From Pantoea septica (GTDB lineage Bacteria > Pseudomonadota > Gammaproteobacteria > Enterobacterales > Enterobacteriaceae): DNA of 64,000 nt. The notes beneath the pieces are model-generated. The model searched no databases, was not told the origin of the DNA, and was given only the letters and a program-made list of their open reading frames with translations. Shown piece after piece: positions 56,493 through 64,000 of the stretch (within the stretch, counting starts at the first letter, position 1; the number at the start of each line of letters is the position of its first letter). The stretch lies in assembly GCF_002095575.1 (NCBI RefSeq), contig NZ_MLJJ01000018.1, positions 1-64,000 on the forward strand, written 5' to 3'. A program made the position numbers and the translations under genes.

Positions 56493-56784
56493 GGCTCACC
56501 TCTTCAAAAACCTGTTCGATACGGATGCGCGCAACGCCCGGCGTCGCGCCGAAATCGTGAATGACCATCTGCCCGGCAGGCAGGCCGTTGATCAGGCTGA
56601 GGCGATCGAACAGCGCCTTCCAGCGGGTGTCGCTATTGTCGAGGGAGGTGGTGATATCAATACTCAGCGTTTGCCCTTCGGTTGCGGTGAACAGCACTTC
56701 CATATCACCGGAACCAACGACCCCTGCAAGGGCTCTGCCGCTGAAGGTGCGGTTAGCAGGGAAAGATAATGTGATGTGTTCCAT
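56485..56784 (-). CDS. mdcC: MdcC, malonate decarboxylase acyl carrier protein (delta)
   Basis: 99 residues. Carrier subunit whose Ser25 in VVGSGDMEV receives the phosphoribosyl-dephospho-CoA group through MdcB and MdcG, at the same position as in Klebsiella. The acyl thioester cycles between malonyl and acetyl. Its gene lies between mdcB (8-bp gap) and mdcD (8-bp overlap). Confidence 0.94.
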   Translation of the reverse strand: MEHITLSFPANRTFSGRALAGVVGSGDMEVLFTATEGQTLSIDITTSLDNSDTRWKALFDRLSLINGLPAGQMVIHDFGATPGVARIRIEQVFEEVSHA

Positions 56785-56792
56785 AACGTCCT

Positions 56793-57647
56793 CTAAAGAA
56801 AAGAGTGATGGGCCGTAACGGCTACCCTGTCAATGAACAGCGTGGCGGCCAGCAGATCGGCGGCGCCTCCCGGCGAGGCGTTCAGGGCCAGCATGTCGGC
56901 ATCCAGCTGCGCCAGCGCGCGCTGGCCTTGCGCCGTCATGCAGCCACCGGCCAGCAGCACCGCCCGGGCGCCCGCCTGCATCGTCTGCAGGCCTTCGAGG
57001 CCGGCGCGGGAAAGCACGCAGGTGTCGCTGAGGGAGGTCATGATCGCCATCAGCGCGTCAAGCCGGGCTTCGCTTTCGCTCGCGCCCGCCGCGCGGCTGC
57101 GCAGCAGCGCCAGCCTGACGACGTGGGGAAAGGCCTGCTGCGCCTCTTCCCGCGCGCCAGGCACGCGATAGCGATGCGTCGCCTTCAGCCCTTTGCTGAA
57201 CAGCTTCGGCGCGGCGCGATCGGGCAGGCTGGCCAGCGACGCCGCGGTACGGGCGAGCCGCTCCGCGTCGGCGCCGCCGCCGTTCATCGCCGCGGCGCTG
57301 ACCAGCAGGCCCAGCGCCCAAATCGCGCCCCGATGGGTGTTGACGCCGCCGGTGGCCGCCATCATCTGCCGCTCCCCTTCCCGCCCGAGACGGCCGACCG
57401 CTTCGCGCAGGGCGACGTCAGCCGGACGCTGCCAGCACTGACGCGCCAGCTGCAGAAAAGTCGGCTGCAGGCTGCGGGCCGAGCGCTCCATCAGCGCGAG
57501 CGTCAGATCCTGATGCGCGCCGTTGCCGCGGCTGTCCACCAGACCCGGCTTCGGACTGAGGCGCGCCTCATCGATCAGGCAGTCGCGCGCGATGGCCGCC
57601 AGCTGACTAACCTGCGCCTCGGCTTGAGTCTGTGACAGGAGTTTCAT
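56793..57647 (-). CDS. mdcB: MdcB, triphosphoribosyl-dephospho-CoA synthase
   Basis: 284 residues from the ATG at 57647, overlapping the mdcA stop by one base (TAATG). It joins dephospho-CoA with ATP to give the prosthetic-group precursor. CitG/MdcB family: EARLSPKPGLVDSRGNGAHQD near 27-47, TGGVNTHRGAIWALG near 100 and NASPGGAADLLAATLF near the C terminus. The frame is open further upstream within mdcA, but the conserved chain begins at KLLSQTQA. Confidence 0.92.
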   Translation of the reverse strand: MKLLSQTQAEAQVSQLAAIARDCLIDEARLSPKPGLVDSRGNGAHQDLTLALMERSARSLQPTFLQLARQCWQRPADVALREAVGRLGREGERQMMAATGGVNTHRGAIWALGLLVSAAAMNGGGADAERLARTAASLASLPDRAAPKLFSKGLKATHRYRVPGAREEAQQAFPHVVRLALLRSRAAGASESEARLDALMAIMTSLSDTCVLSRAGLEGLQTMQAGARAVLLAGGCMTAQGQRALAQLDADMLALNASPGGAADLLAATLFIDRVAVTAHHSFL

Positions 57648-59302
57648 TACCAGCTCCGGAATTTTGCCGGCGGGTTGTAGAGGCCGCCCGACCATTCGAC
57701 CAGATCCGCGACGCTGCCTGCGGCGAGCAGAGAGCGCGTGGCGTCTGAGCGGCGAATGCCCATATCTTCCGGATAGACGACCTTGCCGCTTTTACGCAGC
57801 GCGGCCACGCGCGCGGCGTCGACGCCCAGACCAATATCGGTGATGCCCGCTACCGCAGCCACCATGGCGCGGCGCTCTTCCAGACTGTCGGCGCGATAGA
57901 GATAGGCGATGCCCTCTTCGGTCAGCACGTGGGTCACGTCATCGCCGTAAATCATTACCGGCGCCAGCGGCATGCCGGACGATTTCGCCACTTCCACAGC
58001 GTCGAGCTGCTCGACGAATGTCGGCTTCGCGCCCGCCTGGAAGGTTTCCACCATCTGCACCACCAGCTTTTTACCGCGCTGCATCGGGTCTGGCTCGGTA
58101 ATCATATTGAGCCAGGCGGGCGTCGCATGGCGGCGACCGTGGGGATCGTGGCCCATGTTAGGCGCGCCGCCGAAGCCGGAAAGGCGACCGCGCGTCACGG
58201 TAGAGGAGTTCGCCAGCCCGTCGACCTGCAGGGTCGCGCCGATAAACATATCGACCGCGTACTGACCGGCCAGCTGACAGAACGCACGGTTAGAGCGCAT
58301 CGAGCCGTCGCTGCCGGTGAAGAAAATGTCTGGACGGGCGCGGATATACTCTTCCATTCCCAGCTCGCCGCCGAAGCAGTGCACGCTCTCTACCCAGCCG
58401 CTCTCAATCGCCGGGATCAGCGTCGGATGCGGGTTTAGCGTCCAGTGTTTACAGATTTTGCCTTTCAGCCCGAGCTGCTCGCCGTAGGTCGGCAGCAGCA
58501 GTTCGATTGCGGCGGTGTTGAAGCCGATGCCGTGGTTGAGCGACTGCACCTGATGTTCGGCGTAGATGCCTTTGATCGCCATCATCGCCATCAGGATATG
58601 CTCCTGCTTGATCAGACGAGGATCGCGCGTGAACAGCGGTTCGATGAAGAAAGGCTTGTCGGCGACGACAATGTAATCTATCCAGGACGCGGGAATATCG
58701 ACGCGCGGCAGGTCGCTTTCGTCATCCACCAGCTCGTTGACCTGGGCGATAACGATGCCATCGCGGAACGCGGCGGCCTCCACCAGCGCCGGCGTATCTT
58801 CGGTGCTGGGACCGGTGTAGAGGTTGCCTTTGCGGTCAGCTTTATAACCGGCAATCAGCGCCACGTTCGGGCTGAGATCGACGTAGAGGCGGGAATAGAG
58901 TTCGATGTAGGTGTGGATGGCGCCAATTTCCAGCTGACCATCCTGCAGAAGCTGGGAAATACGTAAACTCTGCGGGCCGGAAAATGAGAAGTCGAGTTTG
59001 CGGGCGATGCCCTTTTCGAAAATATCGAGATGTTCGCTACGGCCCACGCTGGGCATAATCATATGCAGGTCGTGTACTTTTGCCGGATCCACTTCAGCCA
59101 GCGTACGCGATAAAAAATCCGCCTGCTTCTGGTTATTTCCTTCAAGGACAACGCGGTCCCCTGGAGCAATTAATTTTTCGAGCGCTTCTACCGCTCTTTC
59201 AGTAGGGATTACTTTACCGTCTGCGGGAAAAGATGCCAGTCGACGCGCTTTTTCACTGCGGCGCGTATTCCATTCCCGAACCGGCGCTTGGCCAGCGTGC
59301 AT
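57647..59302 (-). CDS. mdcA: MdcA, malonate decarboxylase alpha subunit
   Basis: 551 residues, as in Klebsiella. It is the acetyl-S-ACP:malonate ACP-SH transferase: it exchanges the acetyl group on MdcC for malonate. CoA-transferase-like: GDRVVLEGNNQKQADFL, FSFSGPQSLR, GATLQVDGLANSSTVTRG and MIYGDDVTHVLTEEGIAYLY. First gene of the operon; ATG at 59302 with GGAGGTTATAAT upstream. Under MdcR control by analogy; a candidate inverted repeat lies about 90-110 bp upstream. Confidence 0.96.
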   Translation of the reverse strand: MHAGQAPVREWNTRRSEKARRLASFPADGKVIPTERAVEALEKLIAPGDRVVLEGNNQKQADFLSRTLAEVDPAKVHDLHMIMPSVGRSEHLDIFEKGIARKLDFSFSGPQSLRISQLLQDGQLEIGAIHTYIELYSRLYVDLSPNVALIAGYKADRKGNLYTGPSTEDTPALVEAAAFRDGIVIAQVNELVDDESDLPRVDIPASWIDYIVVADKPFFIEPLFTRDPRLIKQEHILMAMMAIKGIYAEHQVQSLNHGIGFNTAAIELLLPTYGEQLGLKGKICKHWTLNPHPTLIPAIESGWVESVHCFGGELGMEEYIRARPDIFFTGSDGSMRSNRAFCQLAGQYAVDMFIGATLQVDGLANSSTVTRGRLSGFGGAPNMGHDPHGRRHATPAWLNMITEPDPMQRGKKLVVQMVETFQAGAKPTFVEQLDAVEVAKSSGMPLAPVMIYGDDVTHVLTEEGIAYLYRADSLEERRAMVAAVAGITDIGLGVDAARVAALRKSGKVVYPEDMGIRRSDATRSLLAAGSVADLVEWSGGLYNPPAKFRSW

Positions 59303-59394
59303 TATAACCTCCTGATTCAGATAACCATTATTTCGTTTATGCTGGATGGAGTCTGCGCTTTCTGCTCAAGTGATTCAATTAAGGCAAGGGGACG

Positions 59395-59417
59395 ATCATT
59401 AGTCTTAGAGTAATGAT
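59395..59417. promoter_or_regulatory. Candidate MdcR operator upstream of mdcA
   Basis: Inverted repeat ATCATTA-N9-TAATGAT (59395-59401, 59411-59417), 93-115 bp before the mdcA start, with LysR-type symmetry. It is the only clear dyad in the 282-bp gap between mdcA and the next regulator gene. Confidence 0.45.
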
Positions 59418-59584
59418 TCAGGGATCGTAGTGGAGATAAGCGAAACACAAAAACTGAGTGTAGACGCCATCTTCAGGAGAAAAAGGCAGGAGCAAAATAT
59501 TTCTTCAGTTTGCAATATATATTTACCACGCATTTCTGTTTTTTAATCCGCCTGAATAGCCAGGCTGCAAGCATAATATGCGGA

Positions 59585-60502
59585 TTATGCTGGTTGTTTT
59601 TTCTCGCTGACAGACGGCATAAACAGCGACTGCGTATTTTTAATAAAATGCATCATGTCGCTATTTTTTCTTCCCTCTTTCCAGCAAAGGTACAAAGAGG
59701 TGGTGATATCGGTGCCGGTAATATCTAACGCCACCACATCCTGACGCAAAAAATTACGCTGCGAAGCGGGAATGCAGGTTATTCCCATCCCCATCGCCGT
59801 CAGGTCAATGGCGGTGTTGACGTCCCGTGCCCGCACTATTTTCGCCGGCACCAGACCCGTTTCCGTATACATACGCAGCACGGTGCCGCCCAGCCCAACG
59901 CCGTCGGGATCCTGCTGAACGATCAGGGTTTCGCCAGCCAGCTCGCGCAGGCTGATCTGCTTATCCCCTGCGCGCGGATGGTCGTCGGGTATCACCGCGC
60001 TCAGCGCCGTCTGATGGATTTCCCTGCAGGCGATAAAGCGAAAATCGGGCAGCGGCCCGCGCAGGATGCCTGCATCCAGCTCGCCGCTTTGCAGCAGCCC
60101 GATCTGCTGATTGACGTTATATTCCATCGGCTCAAGGCGGATAGCCGGAAACTGGCTTCTGAAACTTCGCAGCGCCCTGACCAGCAGCGGCTCGAGCACC
60201 GCCGTGCCGACATAGCCGAGCCGCAATAATCCCCTGCTGCCGGCGGCGACCTCTTTGACGGTTGCGCGCAGGTTGTCGAGCCTCTGCACCGTGCGCTCCG
60301 CCTCCTCGAGCAGCAGTTGCCCTTCGACCGTCAGGCTGACCTGTCGTTTGTTCCGCTCGAACAGCCTGACGCCCCAGCTCAGCTCCAGCGACTGAATATG
60401 CTGGCTCAGCGCGGGTTGCGTCAGGCCGACCTCCGCCGCCGCGCGGGCAAAATGCAGGGTGCGCGCCAGGGTAATGAAGGATCGAAGCTTAGGGTATTCC
60501 AT
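59585..60502 (-). CDS. LysR-family regulator of the decarboxylase cluster
   Basis: 305 residues. Standard LysR: helix-turn-helix FARAAAEVGLTQPALSQHIQSLE near 18-40 and an effector domain from about 90. It is divergent from lpdB/lpdC, so it probably controls them, as gallate or aromatic decarboxylase regulators do elsewhere. The C-terminal tail KNTQSLFMPSVSEKKQPA is unrelated to the fold. ATG at 60502 is clear by comparison with other LysR proteins. Confidence 0.88.
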   Translation of the reverse strand: MEYPKLRSFITLARTLHFARAAAEVGLTQPALSQHIQSLELSWGVRLFERNKRQVSLTVEGQLLLEEAERTVQRLDNLRATVKEVAAGSRGLLRLGYVGTAVLEPLLVRALRSFRSQFPAIRLEPMEYNVNQQIGLLQSGELDAGILRGPLPDFRFIACREIHQTALSAVIPDDHPRAGDKQISLRELAGETLIVQQDPDGVGLGGTVLRMYTETGLVPAKIVRARDVNTAIDLTAMGMGITCIPASQRNFLRQDVVALDITGTDITTSLYLCWKEGRKNSDMMHFIKNTQSLFMPSVSEKKQPA

Positions 60503-60509
60503 GACTCAC

Positions 60510-60562
60510 CTGATAAAGATTGCTTATTAATAAAAGCATAATACCAATTAGACCCTTATCAG
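60510..60562. promoter_or_regulatory. Candidate LysR operators in the lpdB divergent region
   Basis: Long inverted repeat CTGATAA (60510-60516) and TTATCAG (60556-60562), and between them a palindrome TTATTAATAA (60524-60533) within TGCTT-N8-AAGCA. These lie within the 136-bp gap between the divergent LysR and lpdB genes, where a LysR-type regulator is expected to bind. Confidence 0.45.
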
Positions 60563-60638
60563 TCTCGGCGTTATCTTCCTCTCATACCGCCATCCGGCCC
60601 TTCGGGCTGGGCATCTTTCACCTGACTCAGGAGGCTGC

Positions 60639-61205
60639 ATGAGAATTATTGTCGGCATGACCGGTGCGACGGGCGCGCCGCTCGCAGTGACCCTGCTGCG
60701 CAAACTGGCGGCGATGCCGCATGTAGAGACGCATCTGATCGTCTCCCGCTGGGGTAAAACCACCCTGGAGCATGAAACGGGTTTGCAGCTTAGCGACCTT
60801 AAAGCGCTGGCGGACGTTTACCACAGCGCCGGCGATCAGGCCGCGACCCTCTCCTCCGGCTCCTTTGTCACCGACGGAATGATCGTCATTCCCTGCAGCA
60901 TGAAAACGCTGGCGGGTATTCGCAGCGGTTATGCTGAAGGGTTGATTGGCCGCGCGGCGGACGTCGTGCTGAAAGAGCAGCGCAAACTGGTGCTGGTCGC
61001 GCGGGAAACGCCGCTGAATACCATTCATCTGGAAAATATGCTCGCGCTCTCCCGCATGGGCGTCAGCATCATTCCCCCTGTTCCCGCCTGGTACAACCAT
61101 CCCGAGACCATCGCGGATGTTGAAAACCATATCGTCGGTCGCGTGCTCGATCAGTTCGGGCTGGATACCGCGCAATCGACCCGCTGGCAGGGCCTGACCC
61201 GTTAA
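60639..61205 (+). CDS. lpdB: LpdB-type UbiX-family prenyl-FMN transferase
   Basis: 188 residues. UbiX/Pad1/KpdB family: flavin prenyltransferase that makes prenylated FMN for the UbiD-type partner. GMTGATGAP (6-14) is the FMN-binding loop; SGSFVTDGMIVIPCSMKTLAGI and the RETPLN motif with HLENML match the family. The ATG at 60639 has a strong CAGGAGG eight bases upstream. lpdC follows 38 bp later. Confidence 0.9.
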   Translation: MRIIVGMTGATGAPLAVTLLRKLAAMPHVETHLIVSRWGKTTLEHETGLQLSDLKALADVYHSAGDQAATLSSGSFVTDGMIVIPCSMKTLAGIRSGYAEGLIGRAADVVLKEQRKLVLVARETPLNTIHLENMLALSRMGVSIIPPVPAWYNHPETIADVENHIVGRVLDQFGLDTAQSTRWQGLTR

Positions 61206-61243
61206 ACAACCGGCTGCCTCTTATTTTGATCCAGGAGAAAAAT

Positions 61244-62752
61244 ATGACAGACATTGCACATCGTCCCGCAGAGGAAAAAAGCTTCGATCTGCGTGCCGCC
61301 ATCGACATACTGAAACAGTACGAGGGCGAATATATTGAGACCAGCGAACCGGTGGATCCGGCCGCAGAGCTGTCAGGCGTTTACCGTTATATCGGCGCAG
61401 GCGGCACGGTAATGCGCCCGACCCGCACCGGACCGGCGATGGTCTTCAACAAAGTGAAAGGCTATGAGGATTTCCGCGTGCTGATCGGCCTGCTGGCTTC
61501 GCGCCAGCGCGTCGCGCGCCTGCTGGGGGTGCCGAAGGAGAATCTGGCTAACCTGCTGCGCGAATCGGTGCATCGCGCCATCGCGCCGGTGGTGATCCCC
61601 AACGAGCGAGCGCGCTGCCAGGAGGTGGTGCATCTGGCGTCCGACGAGGGATTCGATATCCGTACGCTGCTGCCGGCGCCGACCAATACCCCTGAAGACG
61701 CAGGCCCCTACTTCACGCTCGGCATGTGCTACGCCGCCGATCCGGAGACGGGAGAGCATGATGTAACTATTCACCGTCTCTGCGTGCAGGGCAAAGATGA
61801 AATCTCGATGTATTTCGTTCCAGGGCGTCATCTCGATCAGTTCCGCATCAAAGCGGAACAGGCTGGCAACGCGCTGCCTGTCACCATCAGTATCGGCGTG
61901 GATCCGGCAATTGAAATCGGCGCCTGCTTCGAGCCGCCGACGACGCCGCTGGGCTTCGATGAGCTGGCCATCGCCGGCGGGCTGCGCGGACGCGCGGTAG
62001 AGCTGGTTGAAGGGGTCGCGGTCAAGGCGCGCGCCATCGCCAACGCGGAAATTGTGATCGAAGGCGAGCTGCTCCCCAACTATCGCGTTCAGGAGGATCA
62101 GCATACCCATACCGGCAAAGCGATGCCGGAGTTCCCAGGCTATACCGGCGAAGCGCAGGCGGCCGTGCCGGTAATTAAAGTGAAGGCGGTCACGCACCGT
62201 AAGCACCCTATTTTGCAGACCTGCATCGGACCCAGCGACGAGCACACCAATCTCGCCGGCATTCCGACCGAGGCCAGCATTCTCGATATGGTGGAGCGCG
62301 CGCTGCCGGGGCTGGTGAAAAACGTGCACTGCCCGTCGCCGGGCACCGGCAAATATATGGCGGTGCTGCAGATCAACAAGCGCGGCCCGCAGGATGAAGG
62401 ACGCCAGCGTCAGGCGGCGTTACTCGCCTTCTCCGCCTTTTCAGAGCTTAAACATGTTTTCCTGGTGGATGACGATGTCGATATCTTCGATTTGAGCGAT
62501 GTGATCTGGGCGATGACCACCCGCTATCAGGCCGACATGGATACGGTGTTTATTCCCGGCGTGCGCTGCCATCCGCTCGATCCGTCGCAGGATCCGGCGT
62601 TCAGCCCCTCGATCCGGGCGCACGGCATCACCTGCAAAACGATCTACGACTGCACGGTGCCTTATGACCTTAAGTCGAACTTCCAGCGCTCGCAGTTTAT
62701 GGAGGTTGACGTTAATCGCTTCGTGCCGGGTTTTATGGAGAGTGCAAAATAA
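61244..62752 (+). CDS. lpdC: LpdC-type UbiD-family decarboxylase (gallate/protocatechuate type)
   Basis: 502 residues. A prenyl-FMN-dependent UbiD-type decarboxylase. The chain aligns by eye with Lactobacillus plantarum gallate decarboxylase LpdC in ELSGVYRYIGAGGTV, EGFDIRTLLPAPTNTPEDAG, THTGKAMPEFPGY, VTHRKHPI and FSAFSELKHVFLVDDDVDIFD. It has the UbiD acidic site within FDELAIAGGLRG. The ATG at 61244 has AGGAGA five bases upstream. No third subunit (LpdD/KpdD type, about 80-130 residues) lies next to it. Substrate is likely gallate or protocatechuate, by family likeness. Confidence 0.87.
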   Translation: MTDIAHRPAEEKSFDLRAAIDILKQYEGEYIETSEPVDPAAELSGVYRYIGAGGTVMRPTRTGPAMVFNKVKGYEDFRVLIGLLASRQRVARLLGVPKENLANLLRESVHRAIAPVVIPNERARCQEVVHLASDEGFDIRTLLPAPTNTPEDAGPYFTLGMCYAADPETGEHDVTIHRLCVQGKDEISMYFVPGRHLDQFRIKAEQAGNALPVTISIGVDPAIEIGACFEPPTTPLGFDELAIAGGLRGRAVELVEGVAVKARAIANAEIVIEGELLPNYRVQEDQHTHTGKAMPEFPGYTGEAQAAVPVIKVKAVTHRKHPILQTCIGPSDEHTNLAGIPTEASILDMVERALPGLVKNVHCPSPGTGKYMAVLQINKRGPQDEGRQRQAALLAFSAFSELKHVFLVDDDVDIFDLSDVIWAMTTRYQADMDTVFIPGVRCHPLDPSQDPAFSPSIRAHGITCKTIYDCTVPYDLKSNFQRSQFMEVDVNRFVPGFMESAK

Positions 62753-62762
62753 CGGCCGGACA

Positions 62763-62791
62763 TTGTCGCTGCGCCAGCGAGCCAGCGACAA
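62763..62791 (+). terminator. Hairpin after lpdC
   Basis: A 9-bp perfect stem TTGTCGCTG/CAGCGACAA (62763-62771, 62783-62791) with an 11-nt loop, 10 nt past the stop. No T tract. A second stem (CCGGA...GCGC type) follows at about 62810-62836. Confidence 0.5.
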
Positions 62792-62845
62792 CCTCCCGCT
62801 CTGCCCTGCCGGAAAGCGCCCCCGAGTGCGCTCCGGCAACGGCGC

Positions 62846-63478
62846 TTAATCGAGCTCTACCGTGCTGATCACCACGCGCCGGTTGAGGTGACTTTCCGGC
62901 TCTGCGCCCCAGCAAAAACCGGCCCAGTGCTCGCAAAACTCATCCCATCCGCGCACGCGCTCCAGCTTTCTGTCCTGCCAGGCCGCATTATAGATATAGA
63001 CGTAGTGTCCCGAATCGCGCAGCGCCCAGGCAATCATGCCTTCCCACATAACGCGAGCGGCATTGGTCTGTGCGCTGTCGGTAACGATGACCGAGTAGGT
63101 TTGCAGAAAGTAGCGGAAAAAGCGGCGGGCGATGCCGTGCACCGCATGTTCATGTTCGGGTTGCCGGGTGCGCCATACCATGACCTGAATGCAGGCGCGC
63201 TCCGGTGAGGTAAAATCCTGCGTCTCATCCAGCCTGACCGCATATACCGTTTCCGGCACAGCTTCACTGGTCACCATACGGTACTGCTTTTCATCTGGGC
63301 AGCTCACCAGACGGTAGCCAAACGGCAGCGTATAGCCAGGCAGGACAAAATCAGCGTGACCGCGCGCAAGAAAAGCCTGAGTATTTATTCTGTTGGTCGT
63401 TTCGGGGCTCAGCACCTGGTTGAAGCTTGTGTCGGGAATAAGGATGGGCATCTCATCGTCTGCTATAGATTTTTTCAC
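62846..63478 (-). CDS. Protein of unknown function, 210 residues
   Basis: 210 residues, soluble by composition, no signal peptide. The start is GTG at 63478 with GGAGAG upstream. It looks like a domain protein with a central helix-rich part (CIQVMVWRTRQPEHEHAVHG, WEGMIAWALRDSGHYVYIYN) and an acidic end ESHLNRRVVISTVELD. The layout recalls phage- or plasmid-borne proteins but I do not recognise the family. It is convergent with the lpdBC operon. Confidence 0.7.
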   Translation of the reverse strand: MKKSIADDEMPILIPDTSFNQVLSPETTNRINTQAFLARGHADFVLPGYTLPFGYRLVSCPDEKQYRMVTSEAVPETVYAVRLDETQDFTSPERACIQVMVWRTRQPEHEHAVHGIARRFFRYFLQTYSVIVTDSAQTNAARVMWEGMIAWALRDSGHYVYIYNAAWQDRKLERVRGWDEFCEHWAGFCWGAEPESHLNRRVVISTVELD

Positions 63479-63742
63479 GGGCTCTCCTCTGGTGCCGGAG
63501 GGGTTAAGGAACAGACAAAAGTGTAGACGAGAACTGAATCTTTCTTTTTAGCGCCTGTCAGGGCCAGCGGAAATAACGGTTTATAGCGCCTAAAAGCAGA
63601 GGATTTCTCTGCCATAGTGCCCATAGTAAATATTTCATTTTGTTACTGACTTGACCGAACCGGCAGGTAGCGACCAGGCTTAGAGAGTCTTGAAGCACAT
63701 CGAACGATGCGTTTCACCCCACTAACTCAGGATGGAGGCATT
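63479..63742. other. Intergenic region upstream of the DUF2171 gene
   Basis: 264 bp between divergently oriented genes. It should hold the promoters of both. No clear operator or RNA recognised. Confidence 0.35.
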
Positions 63743-63979
63743 ATGGTAAGCAAATCAGAAATTTTAGACCACGCTCAGGTTGTAGACGTTAACGGTGAAC
63801 ACGTCGGTATCGTCGACCATTTTGAGGGCGAAGATAAAATTAAGCTGGCTAAAAGCGATCCTGAAGCTGGCGGCAAGCACCACATTATCCCGTTTGACTG
63901 GGTGAAAGAGGTGGACGACAACAAGGTTATCCTCTCTAAATCTAAAGCAGATGTGGAAAGCGAGTGGCAGTCTGCCTGA
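63743..63979 (+). CDS. DUF2171-like small protein
   Basis: 78 residues from the ATG at 63743, which has GGAGG upstream. A short PRC-barrel-like or DUF2171-type domain: VVDVNGEHVGIVDHFEGEDKI, then KHHIIPFDWVKEVDDNKVILSKS. Such proteins are often stress-induced in enterobacteria, but the function is unknown. The upstream in-frame part (MRFTPLTQDGG) lacks a ribosome site. Confidence 0.8.
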   Translation: MVSKSEILDHAQVVDVNGEHVGIVDHFEGEDKIKLAKSDPEAGGKHHIIPFDWVKEVDDNKVILSKSKADVESEWQSA

Positions 63980-64000
63980 TTTTCCGCGCCGCGGCCTGCG

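Noticed and set aside
1-64000. CRISPR arrays, intact insertion sequences, integrases or prophage blocks
   Set aside because: No regularly spaced repeats and no transposase or integrase domains were seen.

Overview
The window is about 64 kb of GC-rich chromosome from a member of the Enterobacterales. Gene order from the tRNA-Gln pair through ubiF, miaB, ybeZ, ybeY, corC, lnt, gltIJKL, leuS, lptE, holA, nadD, rsfS, rlmH, mrdAB, rlpA, dacA, ybeD, lipB, lipA and tatE follows the E. coli 14-15 min region. The protein sequences are close to but distinct from E. coli. The high GC, the malonate decarboxylase operon and the gallate-decarboxylase-type pair suggest an Erwiniaceae member (Pantoea/Mixta-like). 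That placement is inference; no rRNA is present to confirm it.

Layout. 1-25.9 kb is a conserved housekeeping block: tRNA and rRNA maturation (miaB, ybeY, rsfS, rlmH), lipoprotein acylation (lnt), glutamate/aspartate uptake (gltIJKL, with a perfect sigma-54 promoter, a CA-rich GcvB-type leader and a SroC-like RNA), leucyl-tRNA synthetase, LPS assembly (lptE), DNA polymerase III delta, NAD synthesis, the elongasome (mrdA, mrdB, rlpA, dacA) and lipoate synthesis. 26-31.9 kb is an accessory cassette set between tatE and the cspE/pagP backbone. It holds a MocR-type regulator divergent from a five-gene operon of a dihydroxyphthalate-decarboxylase-fold protein, a YbeM-type amidase and a polar amino-acid ABC transporter. 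31.8-34.7 kb carries a GNAT enzyme, cspE, pagP, a small zinc ribbon, a 27-residue YohP-like membrane peptide and a small orphan.

34.8-46.7 kb is metabolic accessory DNA: an hcxB (ybiC) gene broken by an amber codon, gntT with two GntR operators, an iron-type alcohol dehydrogenase, supH, an RcnB-family protein, an AT-rich gene-poor patch, an EAL protein, a Fur-box-associated binding protein, sdaC and an AI-2E-family permease. 47-50 kb is a tricarballylate/citrate-type symporter coupled to a periplasmic binding protein and a LysR regulator.

51-59.3 kb is a full mdcABCDEFGH-mdcR malonate decarboxylase locus in which mdcF is frameshifted at a 7-base homopolymer. 59.6-62.8 kb is a LysR-controlled prenyl-FMN-dependent decarboxylase (LpdB/LpdC type). 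The window ends with an unrecognised 210-residue protein and a DUF2171-like stress-type protein. No CRISPR array, rRNA operon or intact insertion sequence was seen.
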